Assembly (NCBI RefSeq): GCF_036850765.1
Contig: NC_089490.1
Coordinates: 296,032,982 to 296,096,981, forward strand
Length of the DNA: 64,000 nt
Source: Saccopteryx bilineata
Lineage: Eukaryota > Chordata > Mammalia > Chiroptera > Emballonuridae
Direction: 5' to 3'
Under the pieces are notes generated by a model. It worked only from the letters and a program-made list of their open reading frames with translations. It did no database searches and was not told the origin of the DNA. Made by a program: the position numbers and the translations under genes. This document shows, piece after piece, positions 1 to 10,173 of this stretch. Each line of letters begins with the position of its first letter. Position 1 is the stretch's first letter.

Positions 1-900
1 GGACACACAGATGGCCAATAGGCATATGAAAAAATGTTCAACATCACTAATGATTAGAGAAATGCAAATTAAAACCACAATGAGATATCACCTCACACCA
101 GTCAGAATGGCGCTCATCAATAAAACAACACAGAATAAGTGCTGGCGAGGATGTGGAGAAAAGGGAACCCTCCTGCACTGCTGGTGGGAATGCAGACTGG
201 TGCAGCCACTGTGGAAAACAGTATGGAGATTCCTCAAGAAATTAAAAATCGAACTGCCTTTTGACCCAGCTATACCACTGTTAGGAATATACCCCAAGAA
301 CACCATAGCACTGTTTGAAAAGAAGAAATGCACCCTCATGTTTATGGCAGCATTGTTCACAATAGCAAAGATGTGGAAACAGCCCAAGTGTCCATCAGAG
401 GACGAGTGGATTAAAAAGCTTTGGTATATATATACTATGGAATACTACTCAGCCATAAGAAATGATGACATCGGATCTTTTACAACAACATGGATGGGCC
501 TTGATAACATTATACTGAGTGAAAGAAGTAAATCAGAAAAAACTAAGAACTATATGTTTTCACACATAGGTGGGGCATAAAGATGAGACTCAGAGACATG
601 AACAACAGTGTGGGGGTTACAGGGTGGGGGGAGGAGAGGGAGGGGGTTGGGGGAGGGGAGGGACACAAAGATCATGGCTTTTCAGCATTTGCCATATTCC
701 CCCCTTAATCTATAGACAGACAGCAAATATTTACGTATGGTGTTCCCACTATAAAGACTGCTGTCTTAGGGACAAATGCTGATAAACTATTTCAGCAGTT
801 CCTCCTTCTTCAAAGACTTATATGTAAACATAGAGCTCCATGTTTCATAGGACATACTCAAGCTCACTCCATGCTCCCTGGTGCTTTAGCACAAGGGAAT
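1..900 (+). mobile_element. L1 LINE: ORF2 C-terminus and 3' UTR
   Basis: The frame is open from the window's left edge to a stop at 578-580 and matches the C-terminal part of the L1 ORF2 protein: a cysteine-rich segment ([18 protein letters not shown]) followed by the conserved [13 protein letters not shown] and [10 protein letters not shown] motifs. It ends at the natural ORF2 terminus. A G-rich polypurine 3' UTR (610-660) follows, typical of mammalian L1. The 190 visible codons are free of stops, suggesting a fairly young insertion. The element runs antisense to DROSHA and its 5' part lies outside the window. Confidence 0.9.
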
Positions 901-903
901 GCC

Positions 904-1300
904 CCCCCCCCTTTTTTTAGTATTTTTTCTTTTATTTATTTATTTTTTGTATATTTCTGAGGATGGCGATGGGGAGGCAGTCAGACAGACTCCTGCATGT
1001 GCCTGACTGGGATCCACCTGGCATGCCTACCGGGGGGAATGCTCTGCCCATCTGGGATGTTGCTCTGTTACAACCGGAGCCATTCTAGCAACTGGGGCAG
1101 AGGCCATGGGGTCATCCTTAGGGTCCAGGGTGGATTTGCTCCGGTGGAACCTTGGCTGCGGGCGGGAGGAGAGAGACCAAGAGGAAGGAGAGGGGGAGGA
1201 GTGGAGAGGTAGATGGGCGCTTCTCCTGTGTGCTCTGGCCAGGAATCGAACCCGGGAATCCTGCACACCAGGCCAATGACTCCGATGGGTCTACCATATC
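904..1300 (-). mobile_element. tRNA-derived SINE, family A, reverse
   Basis: Family A copy read on the minus strand: T-rich tail at 904-955, body with GACTGTCTG-type repeats and a B-box-like GGTTCGATTCC near 1245. The tRNA head is diverged or truncated near 1280-1300. Family A in this window has a tRNA-like head with A and B boxes, a GC-rich body of about 300 bp and an A-rich tail. Confidence 0.8.
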
Positions 1301-1440
1301 ATGCTTTTTACTTAAAAAAAAAAAAAATTTACATTTCTTTTGAATGCTGATGAACAGGAGACACCAAATCTTTTTCGCCTGCAAACTACTACCTTCTTTA
1401 TTAGATCTAGCTAATAACACTGTTCTGTCTTTTTTCCAAA

Positions 1441-2595
1441 TAGCTCCAGATATATGGAAAAGATTTATATAGGCAGAAGGGGATCCTCAAACCCCTCAGC
1501 GAGATCTTCTGAGAATGGCTTTTAAGATACCTAGAGGCAGAAAAAGCCCAATAGAGATCAGGGGAACTACCAGCTTTTAGGATACACCCTTAAAGGCTCC
1601 AACACCCCAAAGGGTCTCATAGGATGCCATCTGGGTCCTGCTTCAATAGTGGAAAGGAAGGTCATTGAGCTAAAGCCTGCCAGGCTTACACGCCTCTGCT
1701 GTGAGGAAACAGGGACACTGGAAGGTGGGCTTCCCCCTTGCTCCTCTAAGGGAGGGTTCAGTCTCTTCCAGCCCTGCTCCAGTCACCTATGACCTAACCT
1801 TGCCCAGAAAGCTGGGGTTTGCCACTGAAGGCTGAAGGAGCCCAGGGCCGTCGGCCCCATCTACGACACTGTGGACGAGCCTAGGGTATTTCTTCCAAGA
1901 AGCAGGTAAACTGATCTCATTTGCACAAGGGCCACTTAACTATGTTTTGCCTGAATAGTCAGGTTTTTTATTTTCCCTCAAAAATCTCTGTTGTGGGTGT
2001 TGATAGTCCTATTTTCTGCTGCTTTGCTTAATATATAGTGTTTCCTTTATCCCTCCTACCTCAATGCCCACTCATATTTCAGGCTGAGACCTACTCTTAA
2101 TTTAGAGCTCTCTTTCCTCCTTTTGCCAACTTGTATTATGAATTTACCTTTGCCACCCAGCTTAGTGTATCCCAAGGTTCTCTTTACTAGGCCACAGTCA
2201 CAGAGCTCCAGGGAAAAGCAACCTGGTCTCAACTCTCCAGGCAGAGGAGAACAGAAGCTCCATATCCACGCATGCTGCAAATGGCTTTTTCCAGTCTGCC
2301 TGAATCATTACCAGCTAGAAGCAGCGATCATTGGGACTTGGACATGAGCTGCAAAGTATAGAATGGTGACAACAATTCCAGTGCCATGCGGACTTTTCCT
2401 GGGGGGAACTTTCCTGGACTCCTGCTCCCTGTGACAGCTCCTAACAGACTGAACTGTGGTTGGGTTGCATTTTTCAGGGATTTGGCATGGTGATGAGGCC
2501 AACTTGGACTTGGGGAACATGTTAAGGACACTACTCATTCATGGATTCTTGCTGTATTGGCCAAGAGTTTGCTTAAAGGCTGTTAATCACTGTAA
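1441..2595 (+). mobile_element. Endogenous retrovirus fragment, class I type (gag nucleocapsid to protease)
   Basis: Decayed coding sequence with stops and frameshifts. Positions 1639-1680 read as a retroviral CCHC zinc-knuckle remnant in which the second cysteine is replaced by Ser and an in-frame stop follows the His. A second GHW-containing knuckle-like piece lies near 1700-1730 in another frame, followed by protease-like sequence to about 2000. No LTR is visible. It is bounded by a SINE and an L1 3' end. The class I assignment is from pattern only. Confidence 0.5.
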
Positions 2596-2599
2596 AAAA

Positions 2600-3060
2600 A
2601 ATAGAGGACTGGATGAAGAAGATGGGGCACATATACACCATGGTATATTATTCAGCTAGGAGAAAGGGTGACATCGGATCACTTATAGCGAAATGGTGGA
2701 GTCTTCGTAGCATTGTGCGGGGTGAAATAAGCGAATCAGAAAAAAACAGGAACTGCAGGATTCCATACATTGGTGGGACATAAAAGCGAGACTAAGAGGC
2801 AGGAACAGGAGTGTGGTGGCTATCGGGGGTGGGGGGAGGGAAGGAGGGAGAGGGGGAGGGGGAGGGGTACAGAGAGAACTGGATGGAGGGTGGCAGAAGA
2901 CGATCTCTCTTCGGGTGATGGGTATGCAACAGAACTAAATGACAAGATAACCTGGAAATGTTTTCTTTGAATGTATGTACCCTGATTTATTGATGTCACC
3001 CCATTAAAATAAAAATTTATTTATAAAAAAAATAATAATAAAAAAATAAAATCTAAAAAA
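2600..3060 (+). mobile_element. L1 LINE 3' end with poly(A)
   Basis: Starts with a diverged ORF2 tail, then a polypurine G-rich block (2825-2868) like the one in the first L1, the terminal motif GATGTCACCCCATTAAAAT (2992-3010) and an A-rich tail to about 3070. 5'-truncated copy. Confidence 0.85.
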
Positions 3061-3360
3061 AAAAAAAAAAAGAATAGCCTAAGGAATATACTAAAAACCT
3101 ATTGGACCTAACAAATGAGCTCAACAAGGTTGCAGGATACACCATCAATATACAAAAATCAACCGTATTTCTATATACTTGCAATAAACAATCTGAAAAT
3201 GAACTTAAGAAAACAATTCCACTTCTAACAGCATCAAAGAGAATAAAATACCTAGGAATAAATTTAGCAAAAGATATACAAAATGCATACTCTGAAAGCT
3301 ATAAAACATTTTTGAGAGAAATTTAAAAAGATACCCAATGTTCAAGGATCAATAGATTTA

Positions 3361-3684
3361 TTATATTTCCCCATGTATAAGACACTTCCATGTATAAAAT
3401 GCATCTTAATTTGGGGCCCAAAACTTGAAAAAATGAATTACATAAAGTTACTGAACTCAAGTTTTATTCATCATAAAATTCATACAACTCCTCATCACTG
3501 TCAAAACTCCCATCCATTAGCTTGTCCTCATCTGTGTCTGATGACGATCACTGTCTTCATATACTGTCTCGTCCTGAGTTCCACCTATGACATTTGAAAT
3601 GCCACAACCACTGTATAAGACACACCAGTTTTTAGATCCCAAATGTTTTGGAAAAGGGTACATCTTATACATGGGGAAGTACAG
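3361..3684. mobile_element. MITE-like DNA transposon, TA-flanked, CCCCATGTATAAGAC inverted repeats
   Basis: The left end TTATATTTCCCCATGTATAA pairs with the right end read in reverse (CTGTACTTCCCCATGTATAA). Both ends sit against TA (3359-3360 and 3685-3686), and the surrounding L1 reads continuously across. On the minus strand 3464-3538 reads DTDEDKLMDGSFDSDEELYE and ends FYDE then stop, an acidic tail like those closing pogo/Tigger-type transposases. That suggests an internal-deletion derivative of an autonomous element. The family name is not assigned. Confidence 0.7.
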
Positions 3685-3992
3685 TAATATTAAGATGGTA
3701 ACTGTTCACAAATTGATCTACAGATTCAACACAATCCCTACCAAAATCCCAACTGTGACTTTAGATTAGGCAAGGTTTTTCAGACATGACACCAAAAGCA
3801 CTAACAAAAGAAACAGTAAATTAGACGATGTGCTTTAGTTTAAAGGACATCCTCAACAGAGTGAAAAGATGATCCACAGAATGAGGAAAAATTTTTGCAA
3901 ATCATATATCTCATAAGGGACTTCTATGGAGAATATATAAAAATGATTATAACTCAGTAATAAAGAATAACCTAATTAAAAATGGGGAAAGG

Positions 3993-4360
3993 GCCTGACC
4001 AGGCATTGGCACAGTGGATAGAGTGTTGGCCTGGGATGCAGAGGACCCAGGTTCCAAATTCCAAGGTTGCCAGCTTGAACACAGGCTCATTAGCTTGAGA
4101 GAGGGGTTGCTGGCTTGAGCATGGGATCACAGACATAATCCTAAGGTTGCTGGTTTCAGACCAAGGTCACTGGCTTGAGCAAGGGGTCACTGGCTCAGCT
4201 GGAGCCCCCATTCCCCCCAAACAGGCACATATGAGAAAGCAATCAATGAACAGTTAAGGTGCCACAACGAAGAACTGATGCTTCTCATCTCCTCCCTTCC
4301 TGTCTGTCTGTCCCTATCTGTCCCTGTCTGTCTCTCTCTGCCTCTGTCACAAAAAAAACC
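3993..4360 (+). mobile_element. tRNA-derived SINE, family B
   Basis: Starts GCCTGACCAGGCATTGGCAC, has a B-box-like segment, then repeated GGCTTGAGC-type units (4090-4200), a TCAATGAACA segment, CTGTCTGTC-type pyrimidine tract and a short A tail. Inserted in the old L1. Confidence 0.8.
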
Positions 4361-4733
4361 CTAAAAAGCTATACACAGATATTCACAGCAACATCGTTCA
4401 TGATAATCGAAAATTGGAAACAATGCAAATGCTCATCAATTGATAAATGATTAAATAAAATGTGGTACAATTACACCATGGAATATTAAGAAGAAATAAT
4501 AGTAATGATACATACTGTAACATGGATAAATCTTGAAAATATGATACTAAGTAAAATAAGCTAGTCACAAAGGATCACAGCATACAATACCACTGATACA
4601 AAATGTTCAGAATAGACAGCTCCATAAAGACTGAAAGTGATGGCTGCCCAGGGCTAAGCAGGCTGTGAGAAACGGGGAGTAACTATTAATAGGCACCGAG
4701 CTTCTTTTCAGGTTATGAAATGTTCTAAAATTA

Positions 4734-4938
4734 TCATATTTTTTGCTCCATAAGACACACCTGACCATAAGACACATATAGGGTTTTAAGGAGGAAAATA
4801 AGAAAAAAAAAATTCTGAACCAAATGGTGTGTTAAAATATTTAATAAAATACCGTATTTTTTTCTCCATAAGACACACAGGCATTTTTCCCTCCACTTTT
4901 GGGGATAAAAAGTGCATCTTATGGAGCAAAAAATACGG
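4734..4938. mobile_element. Palindromic DNA-transposon-like element with CTCCATAAGAC repeats
   Basis: The left end CATATTTTTTGCTCCATAAG is the inverted copy of the right end, both flanked by TA. A third copy of the terminal motif in left-end orientation begins at 4850 (ACCGTATTTTTTTCTCCATA), so 4850-4938 alone can form a long hairpin. It interrupts the old L1 3' end and shares the CATAAGAC core with the MITE at 3361-3684. Confidence 0.65.
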
Positions 4939-5069
4939 TAGGTAGTAATCACAGTTGTACAATACTGTGAACATACTAAAAACTACTGAGTTGTATACTT
5001 TAAATGGGTGAGTTTGTATGGTGTGTGAATTACACTGCAATAAAGCTGTTATAAAGAAACCTACTTTAC

Positions 5070-5130
5070 CTTGACGGAGTTGGATCATCTTGGCCCAGGC
5101 GTGACATTATATTTATTAAGGTGTTAATTC
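5070..5130 (-). CDS. DROSHA: DROSHA exon E16 (residues 941-961)
   Basis: 61 nt, completing a Gly codon and ending two bases into Arg961: INTLINIMSRLGQDDPTPS. The next codons, leading into the NERLEFLGD catalytic motif, are expected below position 1; I searched 1-5069 on the minus strand and did not find them. The acceptor is CTAAAATAG; the donor is GTAAAG. An old L1 3' end stops about 10 bp into the following intron. Confidence 0.96.
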
Positions 5131-5484
5131 CTATTTTAGAAAGAAATACACAAATGAATACTGTTAGAAGCATTCAAGAGCCACGATATGACATGTACAA
5201 AAAAAATTATCTAGAACATCCCAATTTGACTTTAAAAAGTTTTATATAGGCATGTGTACAAGTTTAATTAACTTAGTTACTTAAAACCCTTGACAAATAA
5301 ATTTTTCTAATAAATACATGAGCCCTTATTACGATGCTCTGCTCAACGTGAATGCTACTATTTATGGGTCAAGAAGCACTAAAGAATGAGAGGATGCAGC
5401 AGTCACCAGGGAGCCATTCCTGGTGGCGATTTAACTTACAACTGAGAACACAGGCCAAAGCATGTGAGTGGAACCCCAACGCAC

Positions 5485-5623
5485 CTTTCTTCCGCATGTG
5501 CATGTGATGAACTTTTCTATCTCCATATTTGGGTTGCCGAATTCCACAGTTAGACAAAGAATTCCTGGCATGATCAGGATTCATTCCAAAATTTAAGTGG
5601 TGACTTGGGTGAGTCATGGCCAG
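5485..5623 (-). CDS. DROSHA: DROSHA exon E15 (residues 895-941, RNase III domain a with Drosha-specific insertion)
   Basis: 139 nt, phase 0 start, ending one base into a Gly codon. It starts LAMTHPSHHLNFGMNPDHAR and ends RKVHHMHMRKK. THPS is the conserved RNase III motif. In bacterial RNase III, THPS is followed within about ten residues by the NERLEFLGD catalytic motif; here a Drosha-specific insertion of about 50 residues follows instead. The acceptor is ATTTTAG; the donor is GTGCGT. Confidence 0.97.
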
Positions 5624-5649
5624 CTAAAATTTCAATGAAATAAGTTCAG

Positions 5650-5975
5650 TCTTGAACAGAAACAGACTCCTAGATCAGAGAACGTTTTGACAAGTTGCCC
5701 AATCAGAGGGGTGTAAAGGAGGGGTGAAAAAGATGAAGAGATTAAGAAGCACAAAATGGTTGTTACAGAATAGTCATGCAGATGTAAAGTACAGCATAGG
5801 GAACACAGTCAATAGTCTTCTAATAACTATGTATGGTGTCAGATGGGTGTGAGATTTATCGGAATGATCTCTCATTGAGTTTTATATAATGTCTAATCAC
5901 TAGGGTGTACACCTGAAAGTAATATAATATTGTATGTCAATTGTAATTGAAAAATAAAAAATGATTTAAAAAAGA
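5650..5975 (+). mobile_element. L1M 3' end
   Basis: Typical old L1 3' UTR ending: GTTACAGAATAGTCATGCAG, a GTGTACACCTGAAAGTAAT motif and an AATAAAAAATG tail near 5952. It lies directly upstream (gene order) of E15, in the intron between E14 and E15. Confidence 0.65.
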
Positions 5976-6393
5976 ACTGTCTTTGTATCATCCCAAATTA
6001 ATCAGAAAAGAGTCCTTTCCACCTTATCTCCGTCAATATCAAGTTTCCAGAACTCTACTGCAAACCCTCTTCTAAAAATAAATCTAAAAACCCACATCTT
6101 ACAAGGAGAATTAGAGGGCTCAACACCTAGAAAGAAGAGCCATAAAGAAGGAAAAACTGAGAGAAGGGGCTCAGGTTTGCAGGGCAAATTTTTTCTTTAG
6201 TTTCCTTTTTTAGGAAGAGCTTCAAAAAAGGGTGAGAGAAAGGGTTTGCAAGTGGCACCTAGAATAGAGGAGAGAGCTACGTTTCTAAACATCGTCATCA
6301 TCTTCCAGAATAGAGACTAACACTCCCTTTGAAACCTGCAGGATGAATGACTCCTATCCTGTTTTCATATGAGTGTACAGGAGTAGTTATTAC

Positions 6394-6501
6394 CTGTAAC
6401 AGACAACGATCTTGGAAAGTATATCCTATCAACTTGTCCAGGTGCATTAGGCATTGGTGGTAGCGAATATGATGGGTCAAAACAGGTAGCATCATTGCAT
6501 G
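6394..6501 (-). CDS. DROSHA: DROSHA exon E14 (residues 859-894, start of RNase III domain a)
   Basis: 108 nt, 36 codons, phase 0 at both ends: HAMMLPVLTHHIRYHQCLMH then LDKLIGYTFQDRCLLQ. The IGYTFQDRCLL segment is the first helix typical of RNase III domains, so domain a begins here. The acceptor is TTTCCTTAG; the donor is GTAATA. Confidence 0.97.
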
Positions 6502-6664
6502 CTAAGGAAAAAAAATATTTCAATATGTTTAACTCTATAAAAACTTTTAAAAAATGCAACAAACAAACCATTTCACATCTCAAATTCCATGTCACAGTGT
6601 CTTGAAATAGTTTACTGGCTGCATGGCATCCTGGCAAATCATCTACCAAGGGTGGTGGACCTTA

Positions 6665-7372
6665 GTTGCTTAGGGTTTATTCTCTGGAATTAGAATGCCT
6701 GGGTCCAAATCCTGCTTTGTCACTCATCCGTTGTTAGGCTTGGGATGAGCTATTTCATTTCTTGGCCTTAGTTCCCTCACCTGTAAAGTGGGGAAATCAG
6801 TATAGCTACTTTCAAGGACAGTTAAAAGCAGGGATCCCCAAACTTTTTACACAGGGGGCCAGTTCACTGTCCCTCAGACGGTTGGAGGGCCGGACTATAA
6901 AAAAAAACTATGAACAAATTCCTATGCACACTGCACATATCTTATTTTAAAGTAAAAAAACAAAACAGGAACAAATACAATATTTAAAATAAAGAACAAG
7001 TAAATTTAAATCAACAAACTGGCCAGTATTTCAATAGGAACTATGGGCCTGCTTTTGGCCAATGAGATGGTCAATGTCCGGTTCCATATTTGTCACTGCT
7101 AGCCGTAACAAGTGATATGACGTGCTTCCGGAGCCGTGAGGCGTGTGTCCCGCGTCACCGGAAGCAGTACTGTACATGAGCGTCGCCACACTTATGGCGC
7201 CGCCACATACAGTACTACAGTACAGCATCCTCATCCTGTGCTCCTCTCACTGACCACCAATGAAAGAGGTGTCCCTTCCGGAAGTGCGGCGGGTACTGAA
7301 TAAATGGCCTCAGGGGGCCACATGCGGCCCGCGGGCCGTAGTTTGGGAACCCCTGGTTAAAAGGGTTAAATA
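6665..7372 (+). mobile_element. MIR SINE split by a hAT transposon
   Basis: 6665-6828 carries the MIR core (TGCCTGGGTCCAAATCCTGC, then CTCACCTGTAAAGTGGGGA), and 7364-7372 continues the same sequence beyond the hAT insertion. The old MIR was the landing site for the younger hAT. Confidence 0.7.
6829..7355 (+). mobile_element. hAT-type non-autonomous DNA transposon, copy 1 (long form)
   Basis: 527 bp with imperfect terminal inverted repeats (CAGGGATCCCCAAACT and AGTTTGGGAACCCCTG) and a perfect 8-bp target-site duplication GTTAAAAG (6821-6828 and 7356-7363). No transposase frame is present. The central part (about 7085-7245) contains CpG-rich sequence missing from the related copy at 34863-35226. 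Confidence 0.93.
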
Positions 7373-7563
7373 AGCAAATACAAAAACACTGCTTACAACA
7401 AGGCCCATTAGCCTTCATTCAAATAGGAGGAGCCTTGTTTTCATCACACTCAGCAAGGTGACCTCAAGGAAGTCACAGGACTTTCTGTGCCTCCTTGTGG
7501 ATCTTAATTGTAAGAGAATGGGTTAGGACTCATCAATTCTGAAAACTTCGTCACGGTCAAAAC

Positions 7564-10074
7564 ACTTTTGGAAATCTTTTAAGAAAAATGATTCTTTTCT
7601 CTTAAAGCGCCCCTGCACATAAACATGCAAAATTGTAAGTCATTATACGGGTTCACAAACCCCTGAAGCCCATCACTATTCTTTAGGCAAGAACTTCTCA
7701 ACTAGATGATCTTCAAGGGCTATTCCAAGTTTAACACTTAAGTGATCTAACATCCATGGACAACTTGTGAAAAACCACCAACACAGTTAAGGCACCTGAG
7801 AACATGGAACTTTTATTTTTTGTTCAATCGCTTTTCACTTGACTATAGAGTTCTCATTGGAAGATAATTTCATGAATAACATTTCCCTAGAATAAATGCA
7901 AGAGAATAAAGGAGTCATTCTTATTCATCAGAACCTGGAGGATGGGCAGAGCCCACCAAATGACTGATATATGCTTTATATTATTTGCCTTTGAAGTATT
8001 TTAAGCTGACATTGTTGAAAATACATGAAAATGGATTTGCTTGAAACTATGGAAGTTTCCTGTATTATTAACTTATAAGGAAAGATTAGTTCTCCCAAAC
8101 AGGATTTCTAATCAACAGAACATCCTTCTTTCCAGTGCAATTTAGTAATACATACTGAGCACTTCCATGTACAAGGCTTACACGAGTGTGGAAGAGAAAA
8201 AGATGAAAACATTCTTTTCACCCTCAAGGGCTTCCCAGAGATATGCAATTACGATTTGAATTGTTGGCACTTTTTCCACTTTGTTTTTATAAGTACTGTA
8301 TTTAAAAATACAATAATATGGAAGTGTGTGGCCAAAGTATAATATGGTTTTACAGACACTCAACTTGCAGGAAGCTCAAAGGAGTTAATGCTAAAAACTC
8401 GAGGTGGATAGGTCATAGGTTATGAAGAATACTCAGTGCAACTACCTTTCTGAAGTATGAACTCAAACTGGTGAATTATTTTTTAATACCTCTAGTGACA
8501 GATGATTCATTATCTGTCAAGAACATAATAACACCCTCTTTAGAGTACTCTGATTACTAGAAAATTATTACAACCTTAAGCCCAAATCTGTCTCCTTATC
8601 CCTTAAAACCTACTTACTCCTGGAGACAAAATAAAACACTACAATGAATAGCATAGTCCCCACACCTTCTCTTCACTAACCGAAGCCTTATTTCCTTGGA
8701 CCTTTATTCATGTGAAACAGTTTTGGGTACCTTAGCTCTTCTTCAAAACTTGCTCCACATAGAACCAGTTTTTCTTTCCAAATAAGGCTGTTTCTTGTGA
8801 ATACCATGGGAAGGTAAGTCTCACCCATGCCCATCTTGCATCCTAGACAACCAAGTGTCAATATTACCTACCAGACTGTTGCAATCTCTAGCTCAGTTTT
8901 TCAAAATATCAATCTCTGCAATGTTGAAATGCATACAATCACTGGGCATCTTTTTGCCTCACTAATTCATGCCCAGCAACTGCTGTCATTTTTAAAATGT
9001 TCCCCTGGAGGATTGTGAGGAAATGGCAGTGTGTAGTTTTAAATCTATTTAAATTCTCCCATAAAAACAGAGCAACTAGAATAGCAAACGAGACCTATGA
9101 ACTATACATAAAAACTAGACAACACGACAAAGTATCCTCGGGAACGCCTAAGGAAGCATGGATGGGGACAAAGACCTACGTGGTCTTGTCACCCGAGAAA
9201 GAAAAGACAGGGAATGTAACAGGGCCTTGCGAATGGAAGAACCCAGAAATCAATATTCACTGAAAATGTGACCAAAACTGAAGAGGGATCTGCAGAATCC
9301 AATTCACCAGGTGAGTACAAGAGGACAGTCTTATCAGAAAGAGCTAAGTGAGAAGACGCATCAGAGTCCAGTAACTAGCATGGACAAGAGTAACGGATTT
9401 AATCGTTTTCACTGTGGAGCCTATTGCTTTCATAGGCATGTTGGTTAATTACTCCTAATTTTCAGAATCACCACCTTAAAACCACACTGGAACAAGAAAG
9501 AGCATAAATAAACAAAAACATTTCTTGTAAAAATACTCATTTTGAGCCCCAAATCAATTAAGTTAATTCACCCTGCTCATTCTAAGTCATTTTTACCTTA
9601 TTTTAGGTTTGTGCATTTAAATTTCAACTGCGCAATGAATGAGTTGATGAGTAACACCTCCAAATTCTCTAAAGGTGGTATTTCTGTATGTTGATGTTTG
9701 AAGCTCAGTGCAAGCAACAGTTTACTTTCACAACTTCAAGAAGATCCATTGATGGTGAAGTAGTATTTGATGTCAGTACGGATAAACATAATCTATTCAC
9801 CTAAGGCTGTGAGCTACAGAATGCCTCCAAGATGATTTGATTTTGATGCGGAAGGCACTATTGCACCAAAGCACATTGACTTTCTGGTTTTATTGTTTTT
9901 AATAGTCCACACCTCCTGCCCCCATCTCCCCATCATTGCCACTGTGCTCAGATTTCTTTCACTTCTCCTTCTATTAACTTCTCAGGTCGCTGGCTGATTC
10001 GCATTCATTCATTTATATGCATTTTTTTTTTTACAAACCATAAAGCAATTCCTGTATTCAGTAGACGAACTCAC
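7564..10074. other. Intron E13-E14, stretch with little recognisable repeat
   Basis: AT-rich intron. A MIR-like fragment may lie just before it at 7455-7560. I see no exon, no open frame of note and no clear transposon. Confidence 0.5.
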
Positions 10075-10173
10075 AGCCAGCAATTTATACTTTATCAAGT
10101 ACTTTATATGCAAGAGCATTTTACTGAAATCTTAAAAAAGATTTCTATTAAGAAGACCAGAGAATGTAATGTG
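10075..10173 (+). repeat. 99-bp direct repeat, first copy
   Basis: Matches 10836-10934 with three mismatches in 99 positions; the offset is 761 bp. The region between the copies is the LTR-like block. Confidence 0.93.

Larger units (their letters stand above)
3076..5060 (+). mobile_element. Old L1 (L1M-type) split by three insertions
   Basis: ORF2 palm-region remnant at 3076-3360 (74-codon open frame, 3102-3326). L1 sequence resumes at 3685-3992 and 4361-4733 and ends at 4939-5060 with an L1M-type 3' end (ACTTTAAATGGGTGA and a CAATAAAGCTGTTATAAAG tail). A TA-flanked MITE (3361-3684), a SINE (3993-4360) and a palindromic element (4734-4938) interrupt it. Its 3' end stops about 10 bp from the splice donor of DROSHA E16. 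Confidence 0.75.

Noticed and set aside
4090..4200. Short regular repeats (GGCTTGAGC units) resembling a spaced array
   Set aside because: They are the internal repeats of family B SINEs, seen at five places; not CRISPR.
1..5069. Search for the next DROSHA exon, which encodes the NERLEFLGD catalytic motif
   Set aside because: Not found on the minus strand; the exon must lie below the window.
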